Shown here: in pieces, positions 33,381-43,950 of the stretch
Position numbering within the stretch: the stretch's first letter is position 1
How the letters are laid out: every line of letters starts with the position of its first letter
Assembly (NCBI RefSeq): GCF_003205615.1
Contig: NZ_PYBV01000009.1
Location: 62,001 to 126,000 of the forward strand
Direction: 5' to 3'
Source: Micromonospora arborensis
Lineage (GTDB): Bacteria; Actinomycetota; Actinomycetes; Mycobacteriales; Micromonosporaceae
Length of the DNA: 64,000 nt
The notes under the pieces: generated by a model
The model's input: the letters and a program-made list of their open reading frames with translations, nothing else
What the model was told of the DNA's origin: nothing
The model's database searches: none
Position numbers and translations under genes: made by a program

Positions 33381-33608
33381 TCAGCGCGGGCGGTTGTTCC
33401 AGTTGTAGAACGTCGGGATGTTCTCGAAGTGGTTCCAGGCGCAGACCGCGCTGGCACCATCGCCCGCCGACACCTCAGAACGCAGCCGCCGCGCGTCCTC
33501 GGCCTCCTGCAGCAGCTCGACGAGCGCAGGACCCGCCTCCCGTACCCGTTCGGTGACGCCGTCGTCCGCTTCGCGCTCAGGCCGCCGGTGACTGGTGGTC
33601 TCGGGCAT
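33381..33608 (-). CDS. amcA: Candidate cyclophane RiPP precursor (AmcA-like)
   Basis: 75-residue peptide. Residues 1-50 form a charged, helical leader (EREADDGVTERVREAGPALVELLQEAEDARRLRSEV). The last 20 residues are aromatic/Asn-rich: CAWNH-FEN-IPT-FYN-WNN-RPR, with three aromatic-x-Asn triplets, the type joined into three-residue cyclophanes by radical-SAM/SPASM enzymes. The ATG at 33608 lies inside the 3' end of the maturase gene (32-nt overlap) with GGAGGGAG upstream, so translation is coupled. The AmcA name rests on resemblance to actinobacterial multiple-cyclophane RiPPs recalled from the literature and needs a search. No protease, export or immunity gene adjoins it. Confidence 0.72.
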   Translation of the reverse strand: MPETTSHRRPEREADDGVTERVREAGPALVELLQEAEDARRLRSEVSAGDGASAVCAWNHFENIPTFYNWNNRPR

Positions 33609-34710
33609 GCTCCAACACTCCCTCCAATAGGCGGATCTTGCTGTTGCGGCAGTGCTCGGTCTCCGTGCCGTCGAAACGCCCCAGCTCGAAGTAACGGTTG
33701 GCGGCATGGCCACCGCCACAGAAGCCGAAGTACGGGCAGGACGCCCGGCACGCCTCCACCCCAGCCAGAAACTCTCCCACCCACGGCGTCGCCGCCGCAC
33801 CGCTGAGGATCTCCGCCAGTGGGGTCGTCAGCACGTTGCCGCTGCTGAAATCGCCGTAGCGGGGGTCGGTGAAGCCGGCCAACTCCGGGGAGAGCACGGT
33901 CACCGAGCCGTCGTGACCGATCGTCGGGATCGGGTCCAGTCGGCGGGGCAGCACCCCGTCCGCCGAGTTGTTGAGCACCGCCGCGGCGTACCGCAGGGAC
34001 CACTCGATCTCGCGCAGGTGGATCCGGGGCTCCCGACGCCACGCCGCGACCAACTCGGCCCAGAAACCGGTCACCGCCGCCGGGTCGTGACTGTTGTCAC
34101 GGGTGTTGACCCCTTCGGTCTCCTCGATGTTGATGCCCAACACGTCGCAGCCCAACTCGAGGAAGTAGTCGTACAGCTCGGTGGCGAGCCCCGGCTCCGG
34201 CCGGGACACCACGGCCAGCGCGGAGAAGGGCAGGCCGCGCCGGCGCAGGGCCGCCACGCCGCGCAGGATCCGGTCGTACGCCGGCTGGCCGCCCCGGTTG
34301 ACCCGGTCGCCGTTGCGTGCCCGGGGCCCGTCGACGCTCACGCTCACCCGCACCTCGTGCCGGGCGAAGAAGTCGCACCAGTCGTCGTCGATCAGGGTGG
34401 CGTTGGTCTGCACGTGGTGCTCGACCTCGGGCCCGAACGGTGCGATCAGGTCGGCCAGGTGCTCCCGGCCGGCCGCCAGCGGCTCACCACCGTGCCACAC
34501 CACCGAGAACCGGCCGGCCGCCGCCCAGGGTTCGACCGCCGCCGCGACCGCCTCGGCCACCGACACCGGCATTCGGCGGTCGGCGGCACGAAACGGCAGG
34601 TAGCAGTACGCGCAGTCGAGGTTGCAGAGGGTGGTCGGCTGCATGACGACGTACGACGGGACGGTGGCCAGACCGCGCATCCCGCTGAACGAGCGTCCCC
34701 GAGCAGCCAT
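33577..34710 (-). CDS. amcB: Radical SAM/SPASM peptide maturase (AmcB-like)
   Basis: 377 residues. The [4Fe-4S]-SAM motif CNLDCAYC is near residue 30 within PTTLCNLDCAYCYLPF, followed by VVWHGGEPL and VQTNATLIDD, typical of the anaerobic sulfatase-maturase/peptide-maturase branch. The C-terminal SPASM domain carries auxiliary cluster cysteines (CRASCPYFGFCGGG, then TEHCRNSK). Such enzymes crosslink aromatic side chains to neighbouring residues. GGAGGAGG precedes ATG 34710; MRGLATVPSYVV at residue ~11 is an alternative start. It overlaps the small precursor gene downstream. The two genes sit between purM and the DUF3073 gene, which adjoin each other in Streptomyces. Confidence 0.88.
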   Translation of the reverse strand: MAARGRSFSGMRGLATVPSYVVMQPTTLCNLDCAYCYLPFRAADRRMPVSVAEAVAAAVEPWAAAGRFSVVWHGGEPLAAGREHLADLIAPFGPEVEHHVQTNATLIDDDWCDFFARHEVRVSVSVDGPRARNGDRVNRGGQPAYDRILRGVAALRRRGLPFSALAVVSRPEPGLATELYDYFLELGCDVLGINIEETEGVNTRDNSHDPAAVTGFWAELVAAWRREPRIHLREIEWSLRYAAAVLNNSADGVLPRRLDPIPTIGHDGSVTVLSPELAGFTDPRYGDFSSGNVLTTPLAEILSGAAATPWVGEFLAGVEACRASCPYFGFCGGGHAANRYFELGRFDGTETEHCRNSKIRLLEGVLEHARDHQSPAA

Positions 34711-34807
34711 CACCCTCCTCCGCCTAGCCCTGAGCCCTTCAGGCTAGGCGGCATTGGCCACTCGGGTGAAGCCCTGATCAGGTGCCCGTACGATCACCGG
34801 AGCGTGA

Positions 34808-35962
34808 TCAACCCCGGGTGTGCTGACCGACCATCTGCACGTTGCCCGTGCCCTCGATGATCTCGCCGGCCTGCCACGCCTCGACCCCACGGCCGGTCAG
34901 CGTGGCCAGCGCCCGGTCAGCGTCCTCCGCCGACACGATCGCGAACATGCCGACGCCCATGTTGAAGGTCGACTCCATGTCCTGGTCGTCGATGCGACCC
35001 TTCGACTGGATCAGGTCGAAGATCGGCTGCGGCTTCCAGGTGGACCGGTTGACCACCGCGTCGACGTGCTCCGGCAGCACCCGGACCAGGTTGCCGGGGA
35101 TGCCGCCGCCGGTGATGTGCGACAGCGCCCGCACCTCGGCCTCGGCGATCAGCTTGAGGCAGTCCTTGGCGTAGATCTTGGTCGGGGTGAGCAGCTCCTC
35201 ACCCAGGGTCCGCTGCCGACCGAAGTCGTCGATCACGATGTCCAGTCGCATCCGGGCCGCGCCGAGCAGCACGTGCCGGACCAGCGAGTAGCCGTTGGAG
35301 TGCAGGCCGGAAGAACGCATCGCGATCACCACGTCGCCCACCTCGACCCGGTCCGGGCTGAGGATGTCGGCTTCCTCGACCACACCGACACCGGTCGCGG
35401 AGATGTCGTACTCGTCCGGGCGGAGCACGCCGGGGTGCTCGGCGGTCTCCCCGCCCAGCAGCGCGCAGCCGGCGTAGCGGCAGCCGTCGGCGATGCCCGC
35501 GCCGATCTCGGCGACCTTGTCCGGCACGACCTCGCCGGTGGCGATGTAGTCGAGCAGGAACAGCGGCTCGGCGCCGCAGGCCACCAGGTCGTCCACCACC
35601 ATCGCGACCAGATCGATGCCGACCGTGTCGTGAATGTCCATCTGCTGGGCGATCACCAGCTTGGTGCCCACCCCGTCGGTGGAGGACGCCAGGATCGGGC
35701 TCTTGTACTTCTTCGTGTCCAGCCGGAACAGGCCCGCGAAGCCACCGAGGTCACCCAGCACCTCAGGGCGGCGGGTCTGGCGCACCTTCGACTTGAGCAG
35801 CTCCACCGCGCGGTCGCCCGCGTCGATGGATACCCCAGCGTCGGCGTACGAGACCGAACGTTTGCGCGCCTGACGGCCAGCACCGGCCGTCCAGGGCTGG
35901 CGGTCGCCGCCGGCGCCGGTCGGGCTGCTTCCTGCGCCGCTGCGCTCGGACACGTGCGTCAC
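34808..35962 (-). CDS. purM: Phosphoribosylformylglycinamidine cyclo-ligase
   Basis: 384 residues; AIR synthetase, step 5 of de novo purine synthesis, ATP-dependent. After a low-complexity N-terminus (~1-35) the family begins at SVSYADAGVSIDAGDRAVELLK, with DGVGTKLVIAQ, CGAEPLFLLDYIATG, GGETAEHPGVL and SHITGGGIPGNLVRVLP. The GTG at 35962 follows GGGGAGA. It is 59 nt downstream of purF on the same strand, so the two are probably one operon. Confidence 0.94.
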   Translation of the reverse strand: MTHVSERSGAGSSPTGAGGDRQPWTAGAGRQARKRSVSYADAGVSIDAGDRAVELLKSKVRQTRRPEVLGDLGGFAGLFRLDTKKYKSPILASSTDGVGTKLVIAQQMDIHDTVGIDLVAMVVDDLVACGAEPLFLLDYIATGEVVPDKVAEIGAGIADGCRYAGCALLGGETAEHPGVLRPDEYDISATGVGVVEEADILSPDRVEVGDVVIAMRSSGLHSNGYSLVRHVLLGAARMRLDIVIDDFGRQRTLGEELLTPTKIYAKDCLKLIAEAEVRALSHITGGGIPGNLVRVLPEHVDAVVNRSTWKPQPIFDLIQSKGRIDDQDMESTFNMGVGMFAIVSAEDADRALATLTGRGVEAWQAGEIIEGTGNVQMVGQHTRG

Positions 35963-36021
35963 GGTTCTCCCCTTTGGTTCTCGGTGCCGCGCCGGCGGTG
36001 GCCGGGCCGCGCCGGTTGGTG

Positions 36022-37560
<1,539 letters not shown>

Positions 37561-37727
37561 CTACCGCTCCCTCATGCTGGTCTGGACCGGCCGGGCGGGA
37601 TCACGGGCGGATCCACACTCCCCTGCCGGGACCACTGTCGTCGCCTGACAGTGTACGCGAAACGCCGTCAATACAGATAGTCACGATGCCCCTGCTGAGC
37701 GTCACCCTGGGTGGGACATCAGGGCGG

Positions 37728-38081
37728 CTAGAGGGGCAGATACGCCGAGAGGTCCGCACGGACACCGCTCATCTGGACGCGGCCCTCGGCGACCGCCTCC
37801 GCCCAGCCGATCCTCCCGGTTGCCAACTCCACCCAGGTGTCGGCAGCCATCTCGACCACGTTTGGCGGGTTTCCCCTGGTGTGTCGAGGTCCGGGTACGC
37901 ACTGGATCGCACCGTATGGTGGGACACGCACCTCCACCGATCGGCCGGGGGCGCGCTCCGCGAGGACGGCCAACAACGACCGGACCGCCTCTCGGAACAC
38001 CGGCCGTTCGGGCGTACGCCCCTCATCGAGCGCCAACAACACCGCCGAAACGGCAGCGGACTTACTGTGCGGAGAGGACAC
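37728..38081 (-). CDS. Sterol carrier family protein
   Basis: 117 residues of the actinobacterial sterol-carrier-like family: a helical start (KSAAVSAVLLALDEGRTPERPVFREAVRSLLAVLA), EVRVPPYGAIQCVPGPRHTRGNPPNVVE, and the closing helix-strand TWVELATGRIGWAEAVAEGRVQMSGVRADLSAYLPL. The last part resembles the SCP2-like hydrophobic pocket. GTG 38081 begins at the conserved SSPHSK; ATG 38156 would add 25 residues. Ligand unknown. Its position upstream of purF is probably coincidental. Confidence 0.78.
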   Translation of the reverse strand: MSSPHSKSAAVSAVLLALDEGRTPERPVFREAVRSLLAVLAERAPGRSVEVRVPPYGAIQCVPGPRHTRGNPPNVVEMAADTWVELATGRIGWAEAVAEGRVQMSGVRADLSAYLPL

Positions 38082-38242
38082 GACGGGACGATACGACCCG
38101 CAGGCCGGACACGCGACGCTGGCCCTGGGTCGCGCCGATCCAGTCGGACAAGGCATAGTTGCCGACGGCGTATTCGAACCGTGATGATCCCCGGCCCGGC
38201 GCCCCGCCGGTCAGAGGGAAGTCAGCCCGGAAGGCGGTGGAC

Positions 38243-40372
38243 GTGTCAACACACCGACGTGCCTGGAAGCAGCGGGCCGGTGTGGTCGTAGCGCTGGTTG
38301 CCGGCGCTCTGCTCGCCGTCCCCGCCACACCAGCAATGGCCGCAGATGTCGAGGTTTCCCCCGGCTCGGTCACCGTCAATGCCGGCAGCGATGCCACGAT
38401 CACCGTGCGCGTCAACGGCGGCAATGACGACAAAAAGGGATCGATCAGTCTCTCCAGCCTGCCGTCTGGTGTCACCTGCGCCAGCGGTTGCGGCAATTTC
38501 GACTTCTCTGGCGGCGGCCTGGGCAACCCGACAAAGTCGGTGCTGGTCAGGATCGCGGCCAACGAGAACGCTGGCGACGCGACAGCGACGATCACGGTTG
38601 CCGTACAGGCCGACTCCGGCCCGGACACCGCCAACGTCGCGTTGACGGTCAAGGGCAAGGCCGCCGTGCCGCCGCCGAAGCAGACCGTGCAGTCGGTCTC
38701 CGGCAAGGTGGTCGCACAGGCCAACAGCAAGGCAGTGCCGAACGCGGTCGTCATGCTGCTGGACAGCACCGGCAAGCGCTTCGACACCACCAGCGACGGC
38801 AGCGGCAACTTCCGCTTCACCGGCAGCACGGCCAACCCGATCGCACCGGGTCGGATCGACCTGGGTGCCAGCTTCGACAACGTGGTGGCCAGGAAGACGA
38901 TCAACGCCAGTGCCGGGCAGTCCGTCACCGGGCAACGGATCAGCCTCGCGATCAAGGTCGAGGTGACGCCCAGCGCCACGCCGTCCACCACCCCCGAGGC
39001 CACTCCCACCGAGGAGGCGACCGAGGAAGGTGCGGAGGACGAAGCCACCGATGACGCCAGCCCAGGTGCTCCGGCGAACGCCTCGACCAGCGAAGACAGC
39101 GGCGGCGGCGGGGTGGGCTCGTACCTGATCATCCTGCTCGGTGGCCTCCTGGTCGCCGCCGGCGTGGGCACGATCGTGCTGCTCTGGATGAAGCGCCGCG
39201 AGAACGGCGGCGATGACGACGACGCGGCCCCATCGGCGGCTGGTGGCGGCGCTGTGGTGCCGCCGGCGCGGGGCGGGTTCCGCGGCGCCGACGACCAGAC
39301 CCGAATGGTGGGCGGCCGGCCCGGCGGCGGGGCGGACCCGACCATGGTCGGCGGTGCGGCGCTGAGCGAGGCCCCGACGATGATGCACCGCCCGGTGGTC
39401 GACGACGTCCCGCCGGACCCGTACGGTGCGCCGGCGCAGGCGTACGGCGGTGCGGGCCAGCAGGGCTGGGGTGGTGCCGGCTACGGCGACGAGCCAGCAC
39501 CCGGGGGGTACGGCGCCGGCTACGGCAACGCTCCCGCCTCTGGCGGTGGCTACGGCAACGCGCCGGCCTCTGGCGGTGGCTACGGCAACGCGCCGGCCTC
39601 TGGCGGCGGCTACGGCAACGCTCCCGCCTCTGGCGGCGGCTACGGCACCCCGGCAGGCTCCGAAGGCGGCTACGGCGCCGCCCCTGGTTCCGGCGCTGGT
39701 TACGGCAACGCACCGGCCTCCGGTGGCGGCTACGGCAGCCGTGACTACAACGCCCCGGCCGGAACGGCGGCCTACCCGCCGGCTCCCGCTGGCGGCGCGG
39801 GCTACGGCGAGCGGTACGACGAGCCAACCGGCCGGTACACCGGCGACAGCACCCAGTACCCGGCTCCGGCCGACCCGTACGCCACCGGCGTCTACCAGCC
39901 GGAGCAGGGGCAGGGGTACGGCCAGTCCGACCCGGCCCCGTACGGCGGACGGGCTGCCGAGCCGACCGCGGGGTATGGCGGCCAGCAGGCTGGCGGTTAC
40001 GACCAGGGCGGCTACGGCCAACCCGCCGGCGGCTACGACCAGGGCGGCAACTACGGCCAGGAGCCCCCGCAGCAGCGCGGCGGCTACGACGACCGAGGCT
40101 ACGACCAGGGCGGCTACGGCCAACCCGCCGGCGGGTACAACCAGGGCGGCAACTACGGCCAGGAGCCTCCGCAGCAGGGCGGCGGTTACGGCCAGGAGCC
40201 TCCGCAGCAGGGCGGCAACTACGGCCAGGAACCCCCACAGCAGCGCGGCGGCTACGACGACCGAGGCTACGACCAGGGCGGCTACGGCCAACCCGCCGGC
40301 GGCCGGACCCGGCCGGACACCCCACCGCCGACCGAGCGGGGCGGCCGACGCCTCGACTGGCTGGACGACTGA
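38243..40372 (+). CDS. Membrane-anchored protein with extracellular beta-domains and Gly/Tyr/Gln-rich cytoplasmic tail
   Basis: 709 residues. A signal peptide (GVVVALVAGALLAVPATPAMA) precedes an extracellular part with a Ca/Ig-like beta-domain (VEVSPGSVTVNAGSDATITVRV) and a carboxypeptidase-regulatory-like domain (VSGKVVAQANSKAVPNAVVMLLDSTG). A Thr/Glu-rich stalk leads to one membrane segment (SYLIILLGGLLVAAGVGTIVLLW, ~300-322) with KRR after it. The remaining ~380 residues are cytoplasmic and low complexity: first YGNAPASGGG decamers, then GGYDQGGYGQ and QEPPQQ repeats. The GTG at 38243 has GGAAGG upstream. Function is unknown; the tail resembles phase-separating or prion-like sequence. A gene-end terminator follows. 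Confidence 0.8.
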   Translation: MSTHRRAWKQRAGVVVALVAGALLAVPATPAMAADVEVSPGSVTVNAGSDATITVRVNGGNDDKKGSISLSSLPSGVTCASGCGNFDFSGGGLGNPTKSVLVRIAANENAGDATATITVAVQADSGPDTANVALTVKGKAAVPPPKQTVQSVSGKVVAQANSKAVPNAVVMLLDSTGKRFDTTSDGSGNFRFTGSTANPIAPGRIDLGASFDNVVARKTINASAGQSVTGQRISLAIKVEVTPSATPSTTPEATPTEEATEEGAEDEATDDASPGAPANASTSEDSGGGGVGSYLIILLGGLLVAAGVGTIVLLWMKRRENGGDDDDAAPSAAGGGAVVPPARGGFRGADDQTRMVGGRPGGGADPTMVGGAALSEAPTMMHRPVVDDVPPDPYGAPAQAYGGAGQQGWGGAGYGDEPAPGGYGAGYGNAPASGGGYGNAPASGGGYGNAPASGGGYGNAPASGGGYGTPAGSEGGYGAAPGSGAGYGNAPASGGGYGSRDYNAPAGTAAYPPAPAGGAGYGERYDEPTGRYTGDSTQYPAPADPYATGVYQPEQGQGYGQSDPAPYGGRAAEPTAGYGGQQAGGYDQGGYGQPAGGYDQGGNYGQEPPQQRGGYDDRGYDQGGYGQPAGGYNQGGNYGQEPPQQGGGYGQEPPQQGGNYGQEPPQQRGGYDDRGYDQGGYGQPAGGRTRPDTPPPTERGGRRLDWLDD
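39518..39747 (+). repeat. 30-bp coding tandem repeat
   Basis: About seven 30-bp units, the first four nearly identical (starts 39518, 39548, 39578, 39608), encode GYGNAPASGG decapeptides in the cytoplasmic tail. Such repeats can expand or contract by slippage. Confidence 0.8.
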
Positions 40373-40388
40373 CCGACCACAGCGCACG

Positions 40389-40428
40389 GAAACGGTCACC
40401 CGGAGATCCGGGTGACCGTTTCGCTGTT
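40389..40428 (+). terminator. Perfect 15-bp terminator hairpin
   Basis: GAAACGGTCACCCGG pairs perfectly with CCGGGTGACCGTTTC around AGAT, 16 nt after the stop at 40372, followed by GCTGTTA. It also faces the convergent comB-like gene. Confidence 0.85.
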
Positions 40429-40495
40429 ACGAAATTCACTCCCGGTCGATGACGTCGGGGTGGGCACGCGCCAGGCGGGCTGCTGCCCGCGTTGC

Positions 40496-41251
40496 TCAAG
40501 CGGCGGAGAAGACACCCTGGCGGAGCACCGGCACGACGTCCGACACGCCGATCCGGACGGCGACGTCCACGTCCTCGGCGAAGCCGCCCTCGGTCAACTC
40601 CCGCCCGGAAACACTGCCGCGCACCGCGGCCGGCACGTCCGGAGTGCTCGCCAACGCGGCAAGCGCCATGGCCGCTTCCACGGACAGCCCGCCGGGCACA
40701 CCGGAGAGGGCGTCCAGCACCGAGGCGGCACCGAGTTGGTCCTCCACGGATGGGCGCAGCGACCCGTCCGGCCACCGTTCTCCCGAGGCGATCACACCGA
40801 TCGGAGCGTCCACCGTGCCGTACCCCTGGCGGCGCAGCCAACGCCCGACGGCGCGTGCGTTACGCAGGCACGCCGCGACCACCGGCAGGCCGGTGGCGCT
40901 GGCGGCCGCGCTGATGGCGGAGCCGTTCGGCGAGGGCAGCACCAGGTCCGCCACCACCGGTGCACTGATCAGCGCGGCGGGTGAGAGTGACCACGGATGC
41001 TCCGCGGTCGTCCGCCGACGACCGACCGCGGCGACCGCGCCGACCCGCAGCGCATAGTCGGCGGCCTGCTCACCCCACGGGAACGGGTGCACCCGCATGC
41101 CACGGGCGACCGCGACCTCCACGGCGGTGGTGAACGACAACACGTCCACCACCACCAGCGCCGCGCAGACCCGGCCGAGCTCGGCCGCCCCGGTCAGCCC
41201 CCAGTCGAACCGGGCACCGGATCCGGGTTGGCCGTAGACTGCGGCCGCCAA
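40496..41251 (-). CDS. 2-phosphosulfolactate phosphatase-like protein (ComB family)
   Basis: 251 residues. The ComB pattern is visible in ALVVVDVLSFTTAVEVAVARGM, PFPWG, SPNGSAISAAA, VVAACLRNARAVG and GVIASGERWPDGSLRPSVEDQLGA. The family founder hydrolyses 2-phosphosulfolactate in coenzyme M synthesis, but actinobacteria lack that pathway, so the true substrate here is unknown. TTG 41251 is the only plausible start after the purL stop, 4 nt away; the longer reading into purL is a frame shadow. It is the last gene of the purS-purQ-purL run. Confidence 0.8.
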   Translation of the reverse strand: MAAAVYGQPGSGARFDWGLTGAAELGRVCAALVVVDVLSFTTAVEVAVARGMRVHPFPWGEQAADYALRVGAVAAVGRRRTTAEHPWSLSPAALISAPVVADLVLPSPNGSAISAAASATGLPVVAACLRNARAVGRWLRRQGYGTVDAPIGVIASGERWPDGSLRPSVEDQLGAASVLDALSGVPGGLSVEAAMALAALASTPDVPAAVRGSVSGRELTEGGFAEDVDVAVRIGVSDVVPVLRQGVFSAA

Positions 41252-41255
41252 CGCC

Positions 41256-43928
41256 TCAGCGCTCGTCAGGCGACGGCGCGCTGGCACCGGCGTCAGACCC
41301 GCCCTGGTCGACGGTCGGCTGCTCCGACTCGATCGGCTCGACCGCACCGGCCTGCGGGACCGGACCGGCCGAGGCGATCGGCTCGGAGACCACCGCCGCC
41401 ACGTCGACGGGCACTGCCTGTGCGACCGGCAGCGGGACGGCCTCGACCGCACCCGCCACGCCAGCGGCCGGCGCGGCCACCTCGACGGCCGCCGAGCCCC
41501 CGAAGAGGCGAGGCAGCGTCTCGGTGTGCGCGGCGCGCAACTCGTCCAGGCCGATCCGGAACTGACCGTGCACCTCAAGTGCGCCGCCGGACGGGTCGGT
41601 GACGCCGATCAACTCGAACGGCACGCCCCGCTCGGCGCAGAGCGCCGCGAACGCCTTGTCGTGGCCCCGGGGCACCGACACCAGCGCCCGCGTGGCGGAC
41701 TCGCTGAACAGGTAGACGAACGGCATCGAACCCTCGGCGAACTGCTCCGGCACCGCGACCCGGGCACCGACGCCGCGGCGCAGGCAGGACTCGACGAGGC
41801 TCTGCGCGAGGCCGCCGTCGGAGAGGTCGTGCGCCGAGCTGAGGTGCCCGACGCGGGCCGCCTCGGACAGCAGGTCGGCGAGCGTCTTCTCCCGCGCGAG
41901 GTCGACCTGCGGCGGGATACCGCCGAGGTGCTCGTGCGTCACCCAGGCCCACTCCGAGCCGGACAGCTCCACGTTCGTCTCGCCGAGCAGGTAGAGCTGG
42001 TCGTGGTCGCCACCGGCGCGCGGGACGAAGCCCATCGGCACCCGGTCGGCGACGTTGTCCAGCACGCCCAGCACACCGACCACCGGGGTCGGGTGGATGG
42101 CCGCCGCGCCGGTCTGGTTGTAGAAGCTGACGTTGCCGCCGGTCACCGGGATGCCCAGCTCCAGGCAGCCGTCCGCCAGGCCGCGCACGGCCTCGGCGAA
42201 CTGCCACATCACGGCCGGGTCCTCCGGCGATCCGAAGTTGAGGCAGTTGGTGACGGCGATCGGCTTCGCGCCGGTCACCGCCACGTTCCGGTACGCCTCA
42301 GCCAGGGCCAGCTTGGTGCCGTTGTACGGGTCCAGTCGGGCGTACCGACCGTTGCCGTCCAACGACAACGCCACGCCGAGACCGGTCCGCTCGTCGATCC
42401 GGATCACGCCGCCGTCCTCCGGCTGGGCGAGCACGGTGTTGCCCAGCACGTAGCGGTCGTACTGCTCGGTGACCCAGGTCTTGTCGGCCAGGTTCGGCGA
42501 CGCGATCATGCGCAGCACGGTCTCCCGCAGCGCCTCCGGGTCGGCCGGGCGAGGCAGCGTCTCGGCCCGGTCGGCCTGGAGCAGGATCAGGTCGGCCGGC
42601 TCGCGCATCGGCCGGGCGTAGACCGGGCCGTCGTCGACGAGCGAACCCGGCGGCACGTCGACGACCAGGTGGTCCTGCCAGGTGATCGCCAGTCGACCGG
42701 GGTGGCCGTCCGGCTCCGGTGCGGTGACCTCACCGATCGCGGTGGCCAGCACGCCCCACTTCTCGCAGGTCTTGAGCACCGCGTCGAGCTTGTCCGGCTC
42801 GACGACCAGCAGCATCCGCTCCTGCGACTCGCTGGCCAGGATCTCGTGCGGGTCCATCGAAGGCTCACGCAGCGGCACCCGCTCCAGCCAGACCCGCATG
42901 CCGGTGCCGGCCGCGGCGGCGGTCTCGGTGAGCGCGCAGGTCAGCCCGGCGCCGCCGAGGTCCTGGATGCCGACCACGAGCTGGCCGTCGTACAGCTCGA
43001 GGCACGCCTCGATCAGCAGCTTCTCGGTGAACGGGTCACCGACCTGCACGGCGGGGCGGCGTGCCTCACTGCCCTCGTCGAAGGTGGCGCTGGCCAGCAC
43101 CGACACGCCGCCGATGCCGTCCCGGCCGGTCTTGGCGCCCATCAGTACGACAACGTTGCCCGGGCCGGCGGCTGCCTTGTTCTGCAGCCGGCTGACCGGC
43201 AGCACACCCAGGCAGAGCGCGTTGAGCAGCGGATTGCCCTGGTAGGAGGGGTCGAAGACCAGCTCGCCACCGATGTTGGGCAGGCCCAGGCAGTTGCCGT
43301 AGCCGCCGACACCGGCGACCACGCCGGTGAGCACCCGGGCGGTGTCGGGGTGGTCTGCGGCACCGAAGCGCAGCGGGTCCATCACCGCGACCGGGCGGGC
43401 GCCCATGGCCAGGATGTCCCGGACGATGCCGCCGACGCCGGTCGCCGCACCCTGGTACGGCTCGACGAAGCTCGGGTGGTTGTGCGACTCGACCTTGAAG
43501 GTGACCGCCAGCTCGTCGGAGACCTGCACGACACCGGCGTTCTCGCCGATGCCGGCGAGCATCCGGTCGCTGTGCGGGGCCTTCTCACCGAACTGGCGCA
43601 GGTGCACCTTGCTCGACTTGTAGGAGCAGTGCTCGCTCCACATGATCGAGTACATCGCGAGCTCGGACTGCGTGGGCCGGCGGCCGAGGATCTGCCGGAT
43701 CCGGTCGTACTCGTCGTCGCGCAAACCCAGCTCGGTGTACGGCTGGAGCTCGCCCGGGGTTCCGCCGGCGCGCGGCACAGTGTCCACGCCCTCGGTCCAG
43801 GCGGCGGTGGCCGGCTGGACGGGAGCGGTCGCCGGCGCGGTGGACTGCGCCGGGCTCGACTCGGCCGGCTGCGCCGGGGCGGAGTACGCCTCCGGCGTGT
43901 CGCGTACCGGGTCCGGATGGGTGGTCAT
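41256..43928 (-). CDS. purL: Phosphoribosylformylglycinamidine synthase, large subunit
   Basis: 890 residues; the ATP-dependent amidating subunit that works with PurQ and PurS. Family motifs include [12 protein letters not shown] with the catalytic His, [38 protein letters not shown] and [15 protein letters not shown] segments. Both ends are extended: about 60 Ala/Pro/Thr-rich residues at the start and about 80 Ala/Val/Pro/Glu-rich residues at the end, making it longer than the usual ~740-770. GAGGAGAGG precedes ATG 43928, and it follows purQ by 22 nt. Confidence 0.93.
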   Translation of the reverse strand: MTTHPDPVRDTPEAYSAPAQPAESSPAQSTAPATAPVQPATAAWTEGVDTVPRAGGTPGELQPYTELGLRDDEYDRIRQILGRRPTQSELAMYSIMWSEHCSYKSSKVHLRQFGEKAPHSDRMLAGIGENAGVVQVSDELAVTFKVESHNHPSFVEPYQGAATGVGGIVRDILAMGARPVAVMDPLRFGAADHPDTARVLTGVVAGVGGYGNCLGLPNIGGELVFDPSYQGNPLLNALCLGVLPVSRLQNKAAAGPGNVVVLMGAKTGRDGIGGVSVLASATFDEGSEARRPAVQVGDPFTEKLLIEACLELYDGQLVVGIQDLGGAGLTCALTETAAAAGTGMRVWLERVPLREPSMDPHEILASESQERMLLVVEPDKLDAVLKTCEKWGVLATAIGEVTAPEPDGHPGRLAITWQDHLVVDVPPGSLVDDGPVYARPMREPADLILLQADRAETLPRPADPEALRETVLRMIASPNLADKTWVTEQYDRYVLGNTVLAQPEDGGVIRIDERTGLGVALSLDGNGRYARLDPYNGTKLALAEAYRNVAVTGAKPIAVTNCLNFGSPEDPAVMWQFAEAVRGLADGCLELGIPVTGGNVSFYNQTGAAAIHPTPVVGVLGVLDNVADRVPMGFVPRAGGDHDQLYLLGETNVELSGSEWAWVTHEHLGGIPPQVDLAREKTLADLLSEAARVGHLSSAHDLSDGGLAQSLVESCLRRGVGARVAVPEQFAEGSMPFVYLFSESATRALVSVPRGHDKAFAALCAERGVPFELIGVTDPSGGALEVHGQFRIGLDELRAAHTETLPRLFGGSAAVEVAAPAAGVAGAVEAVPLPVAQAVPVDVAAVVSEPIASAGPVPQAGAVEPIESEQPTVDQGGSDAGASAPSPDER

Positions 43929-43950
43929 GACCTCTCCTCGCTGCTGGCGC

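Noticed and set aside
39518..40320. Tandem repeats that could be taken for a CRISPR array
   Set aside because: They have no unique spacers, keep a 3-nt frame and encode Gly/Tyr repeats; no cas genes are nearby.
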